42,423 bases of DNA, taken from Chara braunii (Eukaryota > Streptophyta > Charophyceae > Charales > Characeae). The DNA lies in contig BFEA01000483.1 in the NCBI GenBank assembly GCA_003427395.1, positions 116,727 through 159,149 on the forward strand. The letters run 5' to 3'. A program made the translations under genes and the position numbers. The notes beneath the pieces were generated by a model. It did not search any database, was not told where the DNA came from, and saw only the letters and a program-made list of their open reading frames with translations. How positions within the stretch are numbered: position 1 is the stretch's first letter; each line of letters begins with the position of its first letter. Shown here piece after piece: positions 29,173-39,589 of this stretch.

Positions 29173-31038
29173 ATGGACTCATGGTGTTTTTGCATTGTCA
29201 TCCGCTTTGCCAGCATGGACAAACGACATTTGGTCCAGGACGATGAAAACCGAGGTATGGAAGGTTCTTGCCACGGTTCCCAACATTCGCCGACGTATCA
29301 AGGCTTGCACTCCATTCTGTCATCCACCTTGTCCATGCTGAGTCAGGACACTAACAAGTTCGGTGTCCCTCCTCCCTTCCCCCCAGCTGTTGGGCAACTG
29401 TCGGCATGGAGGAACGATCCACCCGACCTTCGAGATGTGCGATCGGGTTATGTACCTTTCTACCATGAATCCGCACATGGAGGCGGGGTCGGGCGCGACA
29501 GTCTGTCTGCCGCTGTGTACTCACAACCGACCACCACGGACATGGCCGTGCACGGGCCCAGCACGGCCCCTGAAGGCAGTTTCACAGCGGCGCTGTGCGG
29601 GGAGTACGAGGAGCCATTCTCCGACGGCCACTGTACACGGGTGTAAGTGGACGATCTATCAGGAACACAACGGTCTTACGGGGTGCCATCCAACCAGCAG
29701 TGGAATGACGGAGTGTACGGCCATGGACAAAACAACTTCGGATGTGAGGCACAGAACGGGAGTGGGGTCCCAACATTGCCACAGGGAGGAACGTCGGTGC
29801 ATGGGCAGTTACATGCAACGACAGGGGTGGATACGAACAGTGACAGTGGAGTCCGTGAAAGGCAAGAGTGCTCTCATGCAGCCCCCCAGCAGGTCACAGG
29901 CGACGCGAGGTCGTCCGAGTCCGTGGATCGTCTGTGTGGCGGCTTGCCACCGGCCAGCCGTGGTGATGGAAGGGGGCGAGGTCAGGGGCGAGAGGGCACA
30001 AGTGACAGCAGCGGAGGCGGTGGTTGGGCAAGACAGCCAGCAGGGGGAGGACGTAGCAGAGGAGGGTGTATTCCACCAGCTGCATGTCGTTGGGAGGCGA
30101 GTGGGAGTGGAAAGGACCTGGGTGGGCAGGAGACCAATGACAACCCTCCACCAGTTAAGGACGGGAGGCGTAAAGGAAAAAGTCCTGCGAAAAAGATAGT
30201 GCCTTGGACACTAGAGGAGTGCTTGGCGTTGGCCAAACAGCAACGTGAGGATGACGCCATGATGGTGGATGCCACCACCAGGCACAAGTGTATGAAGAAA
30301 GGGGAGAGGCAAGAGTGGGTGTCCAACCGCATGAAAGAGGAAGGGATGATGAGGTCCACCGAGGACTGCAGGAAAAAATGGTTTAACCTTGGACAGAAGC
30401 TGAAACTGTTTGTAGACAAGGTGAGGCGGTGGGGCCATCAATCCTATTGGGACATGACCGAAGAGGAGATAGAGGCAGAAGGTCTTTACGAAACGTTCAA
30501 TCAATGTATGTGGCAGGCGATGGAGTGGGTGTTAAAAAGACCGTATGGGACGTGTGAAGAAGCCATGAACTCGGACACCATGGGTGGAGGTGAAGCAAGA
30601 GGCAAAGGGGGAGGTTCGGGTGAGCAAGGAGAGTCGGACAAAGGAGGGTCCAACACGCAGGGCACCAGTTCCAAGTTGAGGCGAACCGGCGGCAGCAAAG
30701 TCCATGTTGGAGATGACCCTTCTTCCGTCTCGTCTGTGGGAGCTGCCATGGCTGAGTCCACACGTGTGTACGTGGACGGTTTGGATAGGGCCGCGGCGAC
30801 GATTGCTCAGGTGAACAAGGAAGGTGCCACCATCGTCGCCGGGAGCATAGGGGAAATGGCGACGCAGATAGGTGCAGTCGCATCAGCCATGGGTGAAGGG
30901 AACGTTGTGCTGCAACTCCTGGTTGGTGTGATGGGTGCCCGGAATTCGGGCGGACCACGGAGTACTGGGTGGGGTAGGGGCACCGATCCTTCAAAGTGGT
31001 GGATACTGAACAGGCTGCTAAGAAATATTACAAGGTAG
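29173..31038 (+). pseudogene. Harbinger-associated Myb/SANT-like DNA-binding protein, one in-frame stop
   Basis: A single frame from ATG 29173 (or ATG 29215, MDKRHLVQDDEN) to TAG 31036-31038 is interrupted only by TAA at 29644-29646. The N-terminal half is Gly/Ser/Thr-rich and disordered. A Myb/SANT (trihelix-like) domain spans about 30199-30470: PWTLEECLALAKQQREDDA, RHKCMKKGERQEWVSNRMKE, EDCRKKWFNLGQKLKLFVDK and SYWDMT, with conserved Trp residues. A Gly-rich linker and a C-terminal helical region follow (AATIAQVNKEGATIVAGSIG). In Harbinger elements the Myb-like partner binds the element ends and helps bring in the transposase. No downstream ATG precedes the domain until MMVDATT inside it. 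A GTAAGT donor-like hexamer overlaps the stop (29643-29648). Confidence 0.75.
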
Positions 31039-31389
31039 GAAAGAATTTTGGGGAAGTAGAAGAAAAACAATATTGCAGAAGAAGAAAAAAAGAAAAAGAA
31101 AAAAAGGGTTATCACATTCATCGCTGGTGGTGCATTTTCGTATTCCCAATGAAGGGAAGGGGGCGTGTCAAGTCTGATCATCCACCATGGTGGCCAGTCT
31201 GATGAGACGGGGGGGGAGAGTGATCATGAAACTCCGAGTGTTGGCGGGATCTTTTGCCCCCGTCCGAAGCTATAAATGCAGGGTTTGCACACAGTGACGA
31301 CATGTGATCGTATGTGGTTGTCTCTATGCGAGGTAACTGTTGTGCTGACGGGAGTCGAATCTACCTTCCGTGTACGTGTGCACATCACT

Positions 31390-31391
<2 letters not shown>

Positions 31392-31459
<68 letters not shown>
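31392..31459. repeat. (GA)n microsatellite
   Basis: About 34 uninterrupted GA dinucleotides lie immediately upstream of the ATG at 31461. In a transcript this would be a purine-rich leader. Confidence 0.97.
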
Positions 31460-31460
<1 letters not shown>

Positions 31461-31462
<2 letters not shown>

Positions 31463-31892
31463 GGCGGAGGTCAACGAGGTGGTGCGGGAGGTGGTGGGTG
31501 GGAAAACCATCGTCGTCCACGAAACGAAGGTGGACTCTCCACAGTCGTGTATACTATATACTCGTGGAAGGGACTCTGCCACTCTGGCGATGAAGATCGA
31601 TGGCGGTTTCGGGTACGACTAGGAAGAGAACTTGGTGGACATCATCCTCAACGTGAAGAAGCTATTAGAAGTCGTCCCCGACGAGGGACGTCTCCCAGAA
31701 CGTGATGTCATCGGCGACATCGTTAGATACCTGGTGTCCGCCATAGCTGATGAACACGTGGCAGCGCTTCATAGCAATGCCTCTTACGTGGCAAACATGA
31801 AGCCACCTCTCCGGGATAGGCAGTACTTGCACGACGCTGTGCAGTCGTGGTGCCCAGAAGACGATCTGAAGGCTGCGCGTCGGCGGTGGTGA
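31461..31892 (+). pseudogene. unknown small protein in the Harbinger element, one in-frame stop
   Basis: ATG at 31461 directly follows the GA repeat. The frame would give 143 residues but for a TAG at 31620-31622. The product begins MAEVNEVVREVVGGKTIVVH. After the stop it continues EENLVDIILNVKKLLEVVPD, DVIGDIVRYLVSAIADEHVA and PPLRDRQYLHDAVQSW. It is acidic and helix-prone, with even codon composition on both sides of the stop, which suggests genuine past coding. No domain is recognised. It lies between the Myb-like gene and the transposase, so a third element-encoded protein is possible, as is a captured host fragment. Confidence 0.45.
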
Positions 31893-33330
31893 GGGTGAAG
31901 GGGAGTGTTGCATAACCGTCGGTGAAGCATCAGGGAAGATTGGATGGGAGCGCGTCATGCACGAAGGTCGTGAGGATGCAGGGGTTGCGCATTGCGTGGG
32001 CTGCACACTTGCTTGGACGACGATTCGCGAATCTTCATGTTGGGTGTGGAGCGGTTGCACGATGACACGACAACTCATAAGGGAGAAGAACCCCCACACG
32101 ATCATGATATGATATGCTGCCGCATTTGCATGCTGGGCTACGACATGTTTCGCCCATCTGCATGTTGGGTGTGGAGCGGTTGGGCGATCACATGGTAGAG
32201 CAAAAGGGAGGAGAACCCCCACACGATAATGACATGATATGCTGCCACGTCCGCATTTTTGTCACCAGCGTCCGCTTCTTCGGTGATCTGTCGGCCGTCG
32301 ATTTCTTACATTTTTTTTCGTTTTTTTTCCAGGGCGGGCGAGGGGGATCGTGGTCGACCGCCGACGTGTCATGTCCCTAACATCATGTATTTTGAACTTA
32401 ACATGTGTGTGTGTGTGTGTGTGTGTTCGTGCCATGACGATAACCAATCGTCACATGCTCGTCTGATTGTTGTTTCGCCGGCATGGGCGTCATGACGACC
32501 ACGTGCGAAGCATGGTCTGACGGTGCACCGCTGGATGTATAGACGGGTAGTCATCGTGTGAGGAACAACGGTTGTTGAGGCCGTTAATGATGTCAGATGC
32601 TGCTTCGAGCGCCCTTTTTCGGGATGATTGTGAGAAGGGAGTGGAAGAAGGAAAACAATTCGGCAATCATCACCGTTTATGGATACATCATTGTTTCGAT
32701 AATTGATTTTTTTCGGTCATGTGTTGGTTTGTAATTGGTGCGGCAATGATTGTGTGCGGATGTGTGTGTATGGCCTTTTTCCTTTTCATGCCATCTGTTT
32801 TTGTCATATTTATGAACTTTGGAAACAGTGTCGTTTTTTGGCTTGTCATTCGTCCTCAACATGTCCATTTGTTTGTGGATATGTATATACGTCTTCATTT
32901 TTTTTATGTCTGCTTTTGCCATTCATAAACGATTGAATATGATGATAAATTTTCTGCAATATCCGCCTGCATAACCGCCTGTTTCTTGGTCGTATTACCA
33001 AAGATTTCACATGACGAATGACATTCACATCACGAATGGGAATGACAACCAATGTGAAAGACATTTCATTTCCTAGGAGTTTCGAAGACATTCACATCAT
33101 GTCCCGCTAACACTGTGAAAGGCAAATAAAAAAAAAAAGGGAAAAAAAACCCGACTACCACACGGTGAGAAAGCGATTTCAGACAAATATCAGTGGAATG
33201 GTGGCAAGTCAAATTATTGATGAATACATAACATCTTGTTTGCATGTGCCACCTCCGTGCTGGGCAGATTGGCTGACTGATTTCGACAAACGCGCATGTC
33301 CGTGCACATGTGCATTAAAGACGCTCCATG
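31893..33330. other. non-coding interior of Harbinger element
   Basis: It contains the 125-bp tandem duplication, a (GT)n run at 32405-32426 and AT-rich DNA to 33,200. No domain-bearing frame is seen on either strand. Confidence 0.5.
32036..32285. repeat. 125-bp tandem duplication
   Basis: Two units begin CATGTTGGGTGTGGAGCGGT at 32036 and 32161. Both run through GAACCCCCACACGAT to GATATGCTGCC. Confidence 0.85.
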
Positions 33331-33516
33331 GGTAGACAGGTGGATAGACAAATAGATAGGTAGATAGGTAGATAGATAGATCGGTGGATAGATAGATGGG
33401 TGGACAAATAGTCAAATAGATAGGTAGAAGGATGGTGGTTAAATAGACAGGTAGGTAGATAGGTAGAAAGAAAGATAGGTAGATAAATAGATAGATAGAT
33501 AGATAGACAGATAGAC

Positions 33517-33606
<90 letters not shown>

Positions 33607-33760
33607 ACAGGTAGATAAATTGATTCTATCTACCTGTCTGACTATCTGTCAATCTATCGATATATCTATCTATCTATCTACCTATCTATCTATCTATCTA
33701 CCTATCTTTCTATCTACCTATCTATCTTCCTGTCTATATATCTACCTTTCTTCTTCCTAT
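33331..33760. repeat. GATA array facing TATC array (giant imperfect palindrome)
   Basis: Degenerate then near-perfect GATA repeats (about 33331-33615) are followed at once by TATC repeats (about 33627-33760). The centre is a perfect inverted repeat ACAGGTAGATA (33607-33617) / TATCTACCTGT (33627-33637) with a 9-base spacer. The whole could fold as a hairpin of well over 100 bp. Confidence 0.9.
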
Positions 33761-33767
33761 TTGTCTA

Positions 33768-33827
33768 TTTGTGTGTGTGTGTGTGTGTGAGACCGTGAGA
33801 GTGAGAGAGACGGTGTGTGTGTGTGTA

Positions 33828-33863
<36 letters not shown>

Positions 33864-33865
33864 CA
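33768..33865. repeat. (GT)n/(GA)n compound microsatellite
   Basis: GT runs (33771-33790, 33812-33847) and a GA run (33848-33862) directly abut and truncate the 3' end of the transposase frame. Confidence 0.95.
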
Positions 33866-33902
33866 TGCCGTTGTCCTTTCCCGATTGTGTCTACGACGCA
33901 GA

Positions 33903-34896
33903 TCATGCTCGTCTCCAGGGGTTGCGCTCGTCTCCTCCAACCGGTGTCATCAGCCAAGGCAGCAATGGGTACCCTGCGTCCCCGAGAACGTAGCGGCGGA
34001 ACATGTGTGTCGTCATGAAGAAAGGATGTGCCACCATGGAGCATCCCACGCCCGTCCTGCGCATTCCTATAGAGGTGTGATATGCGAACGACACGTGAGT
34101 CATGCACCGATCCAGGGCAACCCACGAAAACATCATGGATCTTGCACTTATGATCGCAAACCACTTGCGCCACAAGCGAGAACTGCCTCGTGTGGTCGTA
34201 GTAGCATTCCGCCCGCTCATTCTTTGGCTTTTCGATGTATAGATGTGTGCCATCGATTGCACCCACGCACCCTGGGAATCCTTTCCTCTCAAATGCATCC
34301 ATCACCTCCTGCAGATGGCGACCTTCTGGGAAGCTTATGAGGTGGCCGTACTCCTTGATGAGGGCGTCCGCAACATCCTCGTTACTCCTTAACGCACTCG
34401 CCAGCCCCATCCCCATCCCCATCCCATGGCTCGTTTGCCGGTAATAGCCTCTTGTGGCCCATTTGATCAACGCGCACGCGAACTTCTGTGCAACTAAAAT
34501 TGGCTGTCTCCAGCTCGTCAACTTCCGCTGAATGTGTGGTGCTATAATCGCCGCTATTCGTTGTGCAACTTCATAGGAGAGTGGTCGAGGGAGTCTGCGG
34601 AACCAGACGAAGACCTTGTCATGAGCCTCGCCGACCTTTTGTAGATCTTTCCACGTCCCGCCGTGGCGGTCCAGAACCCACGTACTCCTAGATCGTCGAC
34701 GACGTCGGTTCACGCTGTCCATGGCGGCGGACACAAGGGAAACGCTGTGCAGGAAGCCCCCAGCGAGGAGCAGAAGAACCTCTCCCATTTCAGGGTGTGC
34801 AGCCGAACAGGATGATGCCAATGCATTAAGAACAGCAAGAGCCGCCCTGTTCCGCTGCATCACCAACTGTATAACAATAAAAACAACCATGAACAA
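33903..34896 (-). pseudogene. HARBI1-like DDE transposase (PIF/Harbinger), frameshifted and truncated
   Basis: From ATG at 34894-34896 (minus) the frame has a helical N-terminus (RAALAVLNALASSC) and a basic RRRRRSRSTWVL segment. HDKVFVWFRRLPRPLSYEVA and LISFPEGRHLQEVMDAFERK follow. The DDE-4 core comes next: CVGAIDGTHLYIEKPKNE (first Asp, codon about 34252-34254) and CKIHDVFVGCPGSVHDSRVV (second Asp, about 34099-34101). The frame then slips near 34025-34060. The next family motif, RRYVLGDAGYPLLPWLMTP, is in another frame (about 33941-33992). The part with the third catalytic acidic residue and the C-terminal helices is missing, replaced by microsatellite. It would cut and paste the element; this copy cannot. 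Confidence 0.85.
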
Positions 34897-35631
34897 ATGG
34901 TCGTCGTGTTAACCACGTTGTCGCCTACCACACCTCGCCCTGCCCAGTCCCCAACATCTTCCACGCCGCAGTCCATGGCCTCCACAATGGCGCACAACCT
35001 CCTCCCGCCACAACACAGGGCAATGTCGCAGGCGACAGAGACAAGCATGACAGCGGCGATACCCCAGTCTGCAGGCGGGACCTTCAACAAGGACCGGCTA
35101 TGGTGAACATATCGAGTGTGACAAACACTGGTGCGTTGCCCGAAACAGGCACGGAGTCCGAGAGAGCATGCTCACTGTGCCCCACATCGCCTTCGCCCTT
35201 TCCCAGGTGGGACCGTGGAATCCCGCGGTTGCACCGTGGATACAAACAAGGAGGTCGACAACGGTCGAAATGTCCCCTGGACCAACCGGCCCACAACGGC
35301 CCTTACCAATGGTCGCAAAAGGGCTGCATGTGTTCCCCAACCGAAGTCGACGACTTCTGCGGGGTGCTGCCCCACCACCGATGCCGCACGCCACACAACG
35401 TCGCCCAAGGACAGCCGCGCGGAATGGCGTCCTGTACCCAGGTCCACAACTGCCCTCACCGCACGCCCAGAACGCCTTGCCCGAATTGGAAAGTCCTCTG
35501 CCACTTTCCTCTTCGGGAAACCAAACCCACTGGGGATGGAAAAAAAAAACGGGCACGGTGGGATCCCCTCCAACTCTGCCTCTCCGCTGGCGAAGGAAAA
35601 TTGTCGTCGGCTGTGGGAAGAACGGAAATCG
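34897..35631. other. region between transposase start and right TIR
   Basis: It would contain the promoter and leader of the minus-strand transposase. Several frames are open on both strands (for example 35100-35660 plus and 35172-35822 minus) but they overlap each other and show no domain. I do not call any of them. Confidence 0.45.
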
Positions 35632-35656
35632 TCCGCGCAGCTGTGGGGTCCAACCC
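35632..35656. repeat. right terminal inverted repeat of Harbinger element
   Basis: TCCGCGCAG then CTGTGGGGTCCAACCC, the reverse complement of the left repeat with two differences, followed by TTA (35657-35659). Confidence 0.85.
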
Positions 35657-35836
35657 TTAGTCTGAGGGGAAGGGGGAGGGGATCAGGAGGGAACCAGGGG
35701 CCAGCAGTAGTAGCAAAATGGCAAGTGGCTTGGTCGTTTTCTGTTTGCAGTACCTGCGCAGTCAGTGAGTTCCGACAGTTGAGGACTTTTGATGGACCTG
35801 TTCTGTTCATGTTTCTGTTCATGCTTTAGATGGTAT

Positions 35837-35907
35837 GCTGGGCCCGGTTCCCAGCACGTGCTGCTCCCCACAAATAGATTTTCTTAAAAAAAGAAAGAAA
35901 AAAAAAG
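35837..35907 (+). mobile_element. hairpin retroposon tail, copy e (short form)
   Basis: Perfect stem GCTGGG-N7-CCCAGC (35837-35855) is followed by ACGTGCTGCTCCCCACAAAT and AGATT. An A-rich tail (35885-35907) directly follows, without the closing GGAGC of loop 2. Confidence 0.75.
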
Positions 35908-36880
35908 GGCTTCAGGCCCTGCCATGCATACACGGCCTCCAACAGGCACCCTTAGCCACAGGAACAAAGTCTCTTTCTTTTTTTTTTTTTTTCTTTTTTT
36001 TTTTTTTTTGTGAACAACCCGAGCTGATGCTAGGGGTGCTGATATTAACCACTACTGCCCCCACACAGTGTTCCGAAGTCGAATGGTGCCGGTCATGATA
36101 TCCCTCCCACTCCTGCAAGGCTGTAGTGTCCAATGCACACACACACCACACACAACACCATACAGAAATGGCATTCTCCGCACACTCAGTTCCAATGGCA
36201 TGCGACCCACCACCCCTTCCCCCGCCAGCCTGAAGTCGATTTTCCGGGGAGTTAGCGCCATGAACGGTGCAGGGTCGGCGACCACAAACGGAAAAAAAAA
36301 AAAAAAAAACTTAAGAAAAGGCATTTGAAGTTGAGAAAAAGTAGGCGCGCGGTTTCCAATTCAGGCGCTTGTTTTTAGAAAGAGGCGCTGCACTTTTTTT
36401 CTTCTTTTGTTTTTTTTGTAGGAAAAACACAAAAAAAGCCACGCGGTGAACCTTGCAGCACAACATGGAAATATACATCGCAATCATTTCCGTTTTCCAT
36501 GCGTGTCAGGGGCAGTGGAGTGAGGCACGAAATGCGGTGGTACCTGCAGTTTCGTTTTCGTTTTCGTTTTCTTTTTGCAGAGTAAAAAAACAAAACAAAA
36601 AACAAGAATGGCGTGAGGCTCACCCTGTACTACCGGTAGGCCGGAGGTGAATTACTAATATCGGTCCACCGGTCCCCCCGACTTTCCGACGCCGGGGGGG
36701 CCACATGCATAGGCCATCTTCCCACGGGTCCCACAGGCACCTTCGCAGTAGATTACTGATCTGTGCTTCAGGGCTTCAGGCCCGCCGCACATGGATGGCC
36801 TCGAACCAGTACCCTCAGCCACAGGAACGAAGTCTCCCCTTGGACTTCCATTTAGTTGCATTATGCCTCTCCAACAGGTG
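35908..36880. other. retroposon debris, no gene
   Basis: Two related phrases, GCTTCAGGCCCTGCC ... CAGCCACAGGAACAAAGTCTC-like at about 35909-35975 and again at 36763-36836, suggest fragments of one dispersed repeat. On the minus strand the second contains a B-box match GGTTCGAGGCC (36797-36807) and a weak A-box-like GTGGCTGAGGG nearby, so a rearranged tRNA-type SINE is possible. Poly-T (35979-36009) and poly-A (36291-36309) runs punctuate the region. No domain-bearing frame. Confidence 0.4.
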
Positions 36881-38044
36881 ACTTACCCTGTCGTGCCCCT
36901 GGGGCAACTGAAGTTTCCTGCAGGCCCCTGTCAGTGAGGGGTGCAACTTTCCCGCATGTCCCTGTGGCCGTTGGTGGCACTCGCGGTCGTTCCCCTGGCC
37001 CTGGGAGGGGAGGGGAGCTGCCGGCGCATACTGGAAATTTGGAACCAGTACCAGTAGGAGCGTGTTTAACATATTTCAGTCTCAAACAACGCCAGGGCTT
37101 TTTCAAAACCTTCAATCGTTGTCAGAGGGGCGCGGCAGGGTAAGTCGACTGTCAGACTGACAGTCGGCATACCGCAAATAAATGGAAGTCCGAGAGGCAT
37201 TTCAAAAAAATTCCCCCAAAAAACAACCTTCTGTCTTTTTAGCGGCAAGGTAGGGGTTCGCTGCTTTTGGGATTCGGAAGCGGTCACACGGCAATGTTGG
37301 CTCTTGAAGCACTACGACCACAAACATTTCCATTTCCTTGCATTAGCAGCGCCAAACGTTTCCACTTCCACTTCCTTGCATTCGCAGCGCCATGCTCTAC
37401 TCACCCGGAATCATGTGGGATCCTGAGTTTTGACTAAAAGTACTTTATGTAAGTAATGCGGGATCAGACCCAAAATGGCTGGGGGTGCCAGCAAAAAGAA
37501 AATGCATGGGTTCGTTTTTTTTTGCCGTGACAGGGCCTTTTTTTTTTTTTTAAGGCTCGGCAAAGAACGGGTCAGCAGTACTGGTGATGCTCTGAAGGAA
37601 GTCACATTGAAATTACTGACCTCACTCCTCTACCCAACATTTGGAACGTACCCAGACTGTAATTTGGATTAGATACGTTCAAGACTGATCCAACATTTGA
37701 ATGTCCTGGGACCCTTGGGAGGGCCAGATTTATTAACAGTCTTGTGCAGTGGCCATGGATCAGGGATGGATATTGGGCCTCGCTGCAGTGCTCACCAAAT
37801 GTGTTGTGTGTAAACAGTATAATCAACTCGCTGAATGTGTAGAAACAATTGCTTTCTTCAGCTGGAAGGTGCAAAGGTTCCCTCCCTAGTTGTGTGTCCA
37901 TCGTACATTTGGCGAGGGGGGGGAGTTGGGGGGGAATTGGGCGCATTTTCATTTCCAATTCGTCAACTTGGGCGGACTTCGTGTTTTCACAGTGTTTGTT
38001 TCTACCCTACCCTGCTACCGTTTTCCCCCCAACACAATCCACCC
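36881..38044. other. no gene recognised
   Basis: Only short frames. A ~36-bp phrase with TTTCCA(C/T)TTCCTTGCATT(A/C)GCAGCGCC is repeated at 37319-37392. A T-run at 37539-37552 and another at 38045 mark retroposon insertions. Confidence 0.5.
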
Positions 38045-38195
38045 TTTTTTTTTTTTTTTTTTTAATACAAAACACACACACCCCTGCAGTGCTAGTGGTG
38101 CTGACTGGGCCAGACACCACTAGCACCCGGGGGGAGGCTCCGCCTATTGGTGGGGACCATCACCTGCTGGAAAACGGGTCCAGCGTCCCTTTACA
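38045..38195 (-). mobile_element. hairpin retroposon tail, copy f (minus strand, three stem-loops)
   Basis: Read on the minus strand: GGGACGCTGGACCC with its TCCAGC partner (stem-loop 38166-38184), then the CCCCACCAATAG phrase with GGAGCC. A third perfect 12-bp stem follows, GTGCTAGTGGTG / CACCACTAGCAC around a 14-base loop (38089-38126), then a GTGTGTGT spacer and poly(A), seen as T at 38045-38063. The order matches copies d and g. Confidence 0.8.
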
Positions 38196-38970
38196 GAATG
38201 TATTGCAGAAATGATATAGGTTGGATCAAGAGAAGATGAGTGATCTTGAAGCTGCCAGCATTGATTGCTCTGGTCACCAGAGGATTGACTGATCATGCCT
38301 GAAGTCCCACTAGGGGGGGTTAGACTTGGCTTTGGATACGCATCGGCGCCTGCCATCCGATCTGGACATCTCACGACCACACTGTATCCGCGTTGAAAAA
38401 TACTTAAACTAAACTAAAGCCCCGTTAGTGGGACATAGCCTTTGAATGCGGACTGGAACTGGCTTTAAAAATAAAAAAATAAAAAAATAAAAAATAAAAA
38501 AAAGAAGAAGAAGAAGAAAGCCATGTGAATGTATACAAGTCATTGCCATGAACATAGCATTTCAGTTCTCCACAGTGTCAAGAGGGGAGCCCTGTTTTTT
38601 CCTTTTTTTGGAGTCAAGCGATAAAAAACCTCCTAATTCAACCCGGAGATCACTGGGCCCTTTACTCAGCTTTGGTTTCAAAATGAGCCCTCTAAATTCT
38701 TTTCCTTTCTTCTTTTTTCTTTTTTTTTCCTTTTCTTTTCTCCTTTCGTCTTTTGCCTTTTTCCTTTTCCTTTTTCCTCTTTTCTTTTTGTCCCTTTCGT
38801 TCCCTTTCTCTCTTCCCTTTCTGGACGACCGCCCAAAGACCGTTCTTCTGTAACGGTCCCTTTTCTCATGTTCCCCGTGCCCTGAGCCTTCTCGGCCTCC
38901 GGTGCCTCTCCGGAGCCTCTCCGGAGCCCCGGCACCACTCTAGAGGCACAGACGATATTACATCAATGGT
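38196..38970. other. retroposon 3' end and polypyrimidine tract, no gene
   Basis: An A-rich tail with (A)nT units and GAA repeats at 38467-38518 looks like the 3' end of a plus-strand retroposon. From 38699 to 38822 the plus strand is almost wholly T and C (TTTCCTTTT units). Frames over it are artefacts. Confidence 0.5.
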
Positions 38971-38974
38971 GAAC

Positions 38975-39589
38975 AGGACAGAACCCTTGGAAGATCAGCT
39001 GCACAGTTAACCCTCCGGCTTACCGCAGCCAAGACCAAAGCCATGACTGGGTGGTGCCCACTCAATCTATGCCCATTCCCTTGACGGTGTACAAAGTGCA
39101 CAGCAACAACAACAGGAACACAGCATTACACGCCTACTGCCCGACCTTACCTGGCGAACGCTGGTCAGCAATACACAGACAAGAAGACTTGGACACACAA
39201 CTACTGTCATCTGAGCTCACTAGAGTCAGAGTAGTTCGGAACACTGAGGATGGTCTCTATCTCTACCAGCCATCCATTCCCCTCTGTGACTTACTATTCG
39301 ACCCAGCGGAATGGGAATGGTCATGGCGTGAGTCTCAGACAATGGCCTAGTGGCAATACACAGTCAAGAACGGTTATCGAATAGCCCGGAAAAGAGTACA
39401 AGTGACACAGCAAATCATACATCGGTGGGAAAGAGACTCCCCACTGGATAAGCGGGACTTCCGGCACTTTGGATGGTCCTCCTCTTCGCACATCAAACCA
39501 ACCAACCACAGAGCGCTGCAATGGCAGATCATACATAGATGCCTGCCAACTTCGGACTGACTGACAACAAGAACAGACTTAGAGGCTAA
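38975..39589 (+). pseudogene. LINE ORF2 segment, N-terminal side of zf-RVT (LINE-B)
   Basis: The frame has PLTVYKVHSNNNRNTALHAY, TQLLSSELTRVRVV and LYQPSIPLCDLLFDPAEWEW. A TAG follows, then YTVKNGYRIARKRVQ (the signpost equivalent to SVKTTYQML in LINE-A). The start of the zinc-knuckle domain, ALQWQIIHRCLPTSD, carries a TGA, then LTTRTDLEAK. It is cut at codon AAG/GCT by the Harbinger-type insert at 39590. Two stops make it a pseudogene. Confidence 0.75.

Larger units (their letters stand above)
26080..35656. mobile_element. PIF/Harbinger-type DNA transposon, 9,577 bp
   Basis: The ends are inverted repeats: left GGGTTGGACCCCACAG then TCGCGCGGA (26080-26104), right the reverse complement with two mismatches (35632-35656). 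They are flanked by TTA on both sides. Inside are the two proteins this superfamily needs: a Myb/SANT-like DNA-binding protein (29173-31038, plus) and a HARBI1-like DDE transposase (33903-34896, minus), convergently arranged. There is also an unknown ORF (31461-31892), an Asn-rich frame (26450-27751), a nested hairpin retroposon (27765-28360) and microsatellites. The length exceeds the few kilobases usual for the superfamily, mainly through repeats and nested insertions. The damaged transposase suggests it is immobile unless helped in trans. Confidence 0.85.

Noticed and set aside
28892-29341. Membrane protein
   Set aside because: One hydrophobic stretch in a frame that overlaps the better supported Myb-like frame; Cys- and Arg-rich ends look like chance translation.
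29643-29701. 59-bp intron removing the stop in the Myb-like gene (GTAAGT to CAG)
   Set aside because: It would shift the reading frame and abandon the SANT-like domain, and there is no acceptor with a polypyrimidine tract.
33331-33640. CRISPR array
   Set aside because: Repeats are simple GATA units without spacers, in a eukaryotic context, with no cas-like genes.
35098-35829. Gene between the transposase and the right TIR
   Set aside because: Five overlapping frames on both strands, no domain, and the frames run through the terminal inverted repeat.
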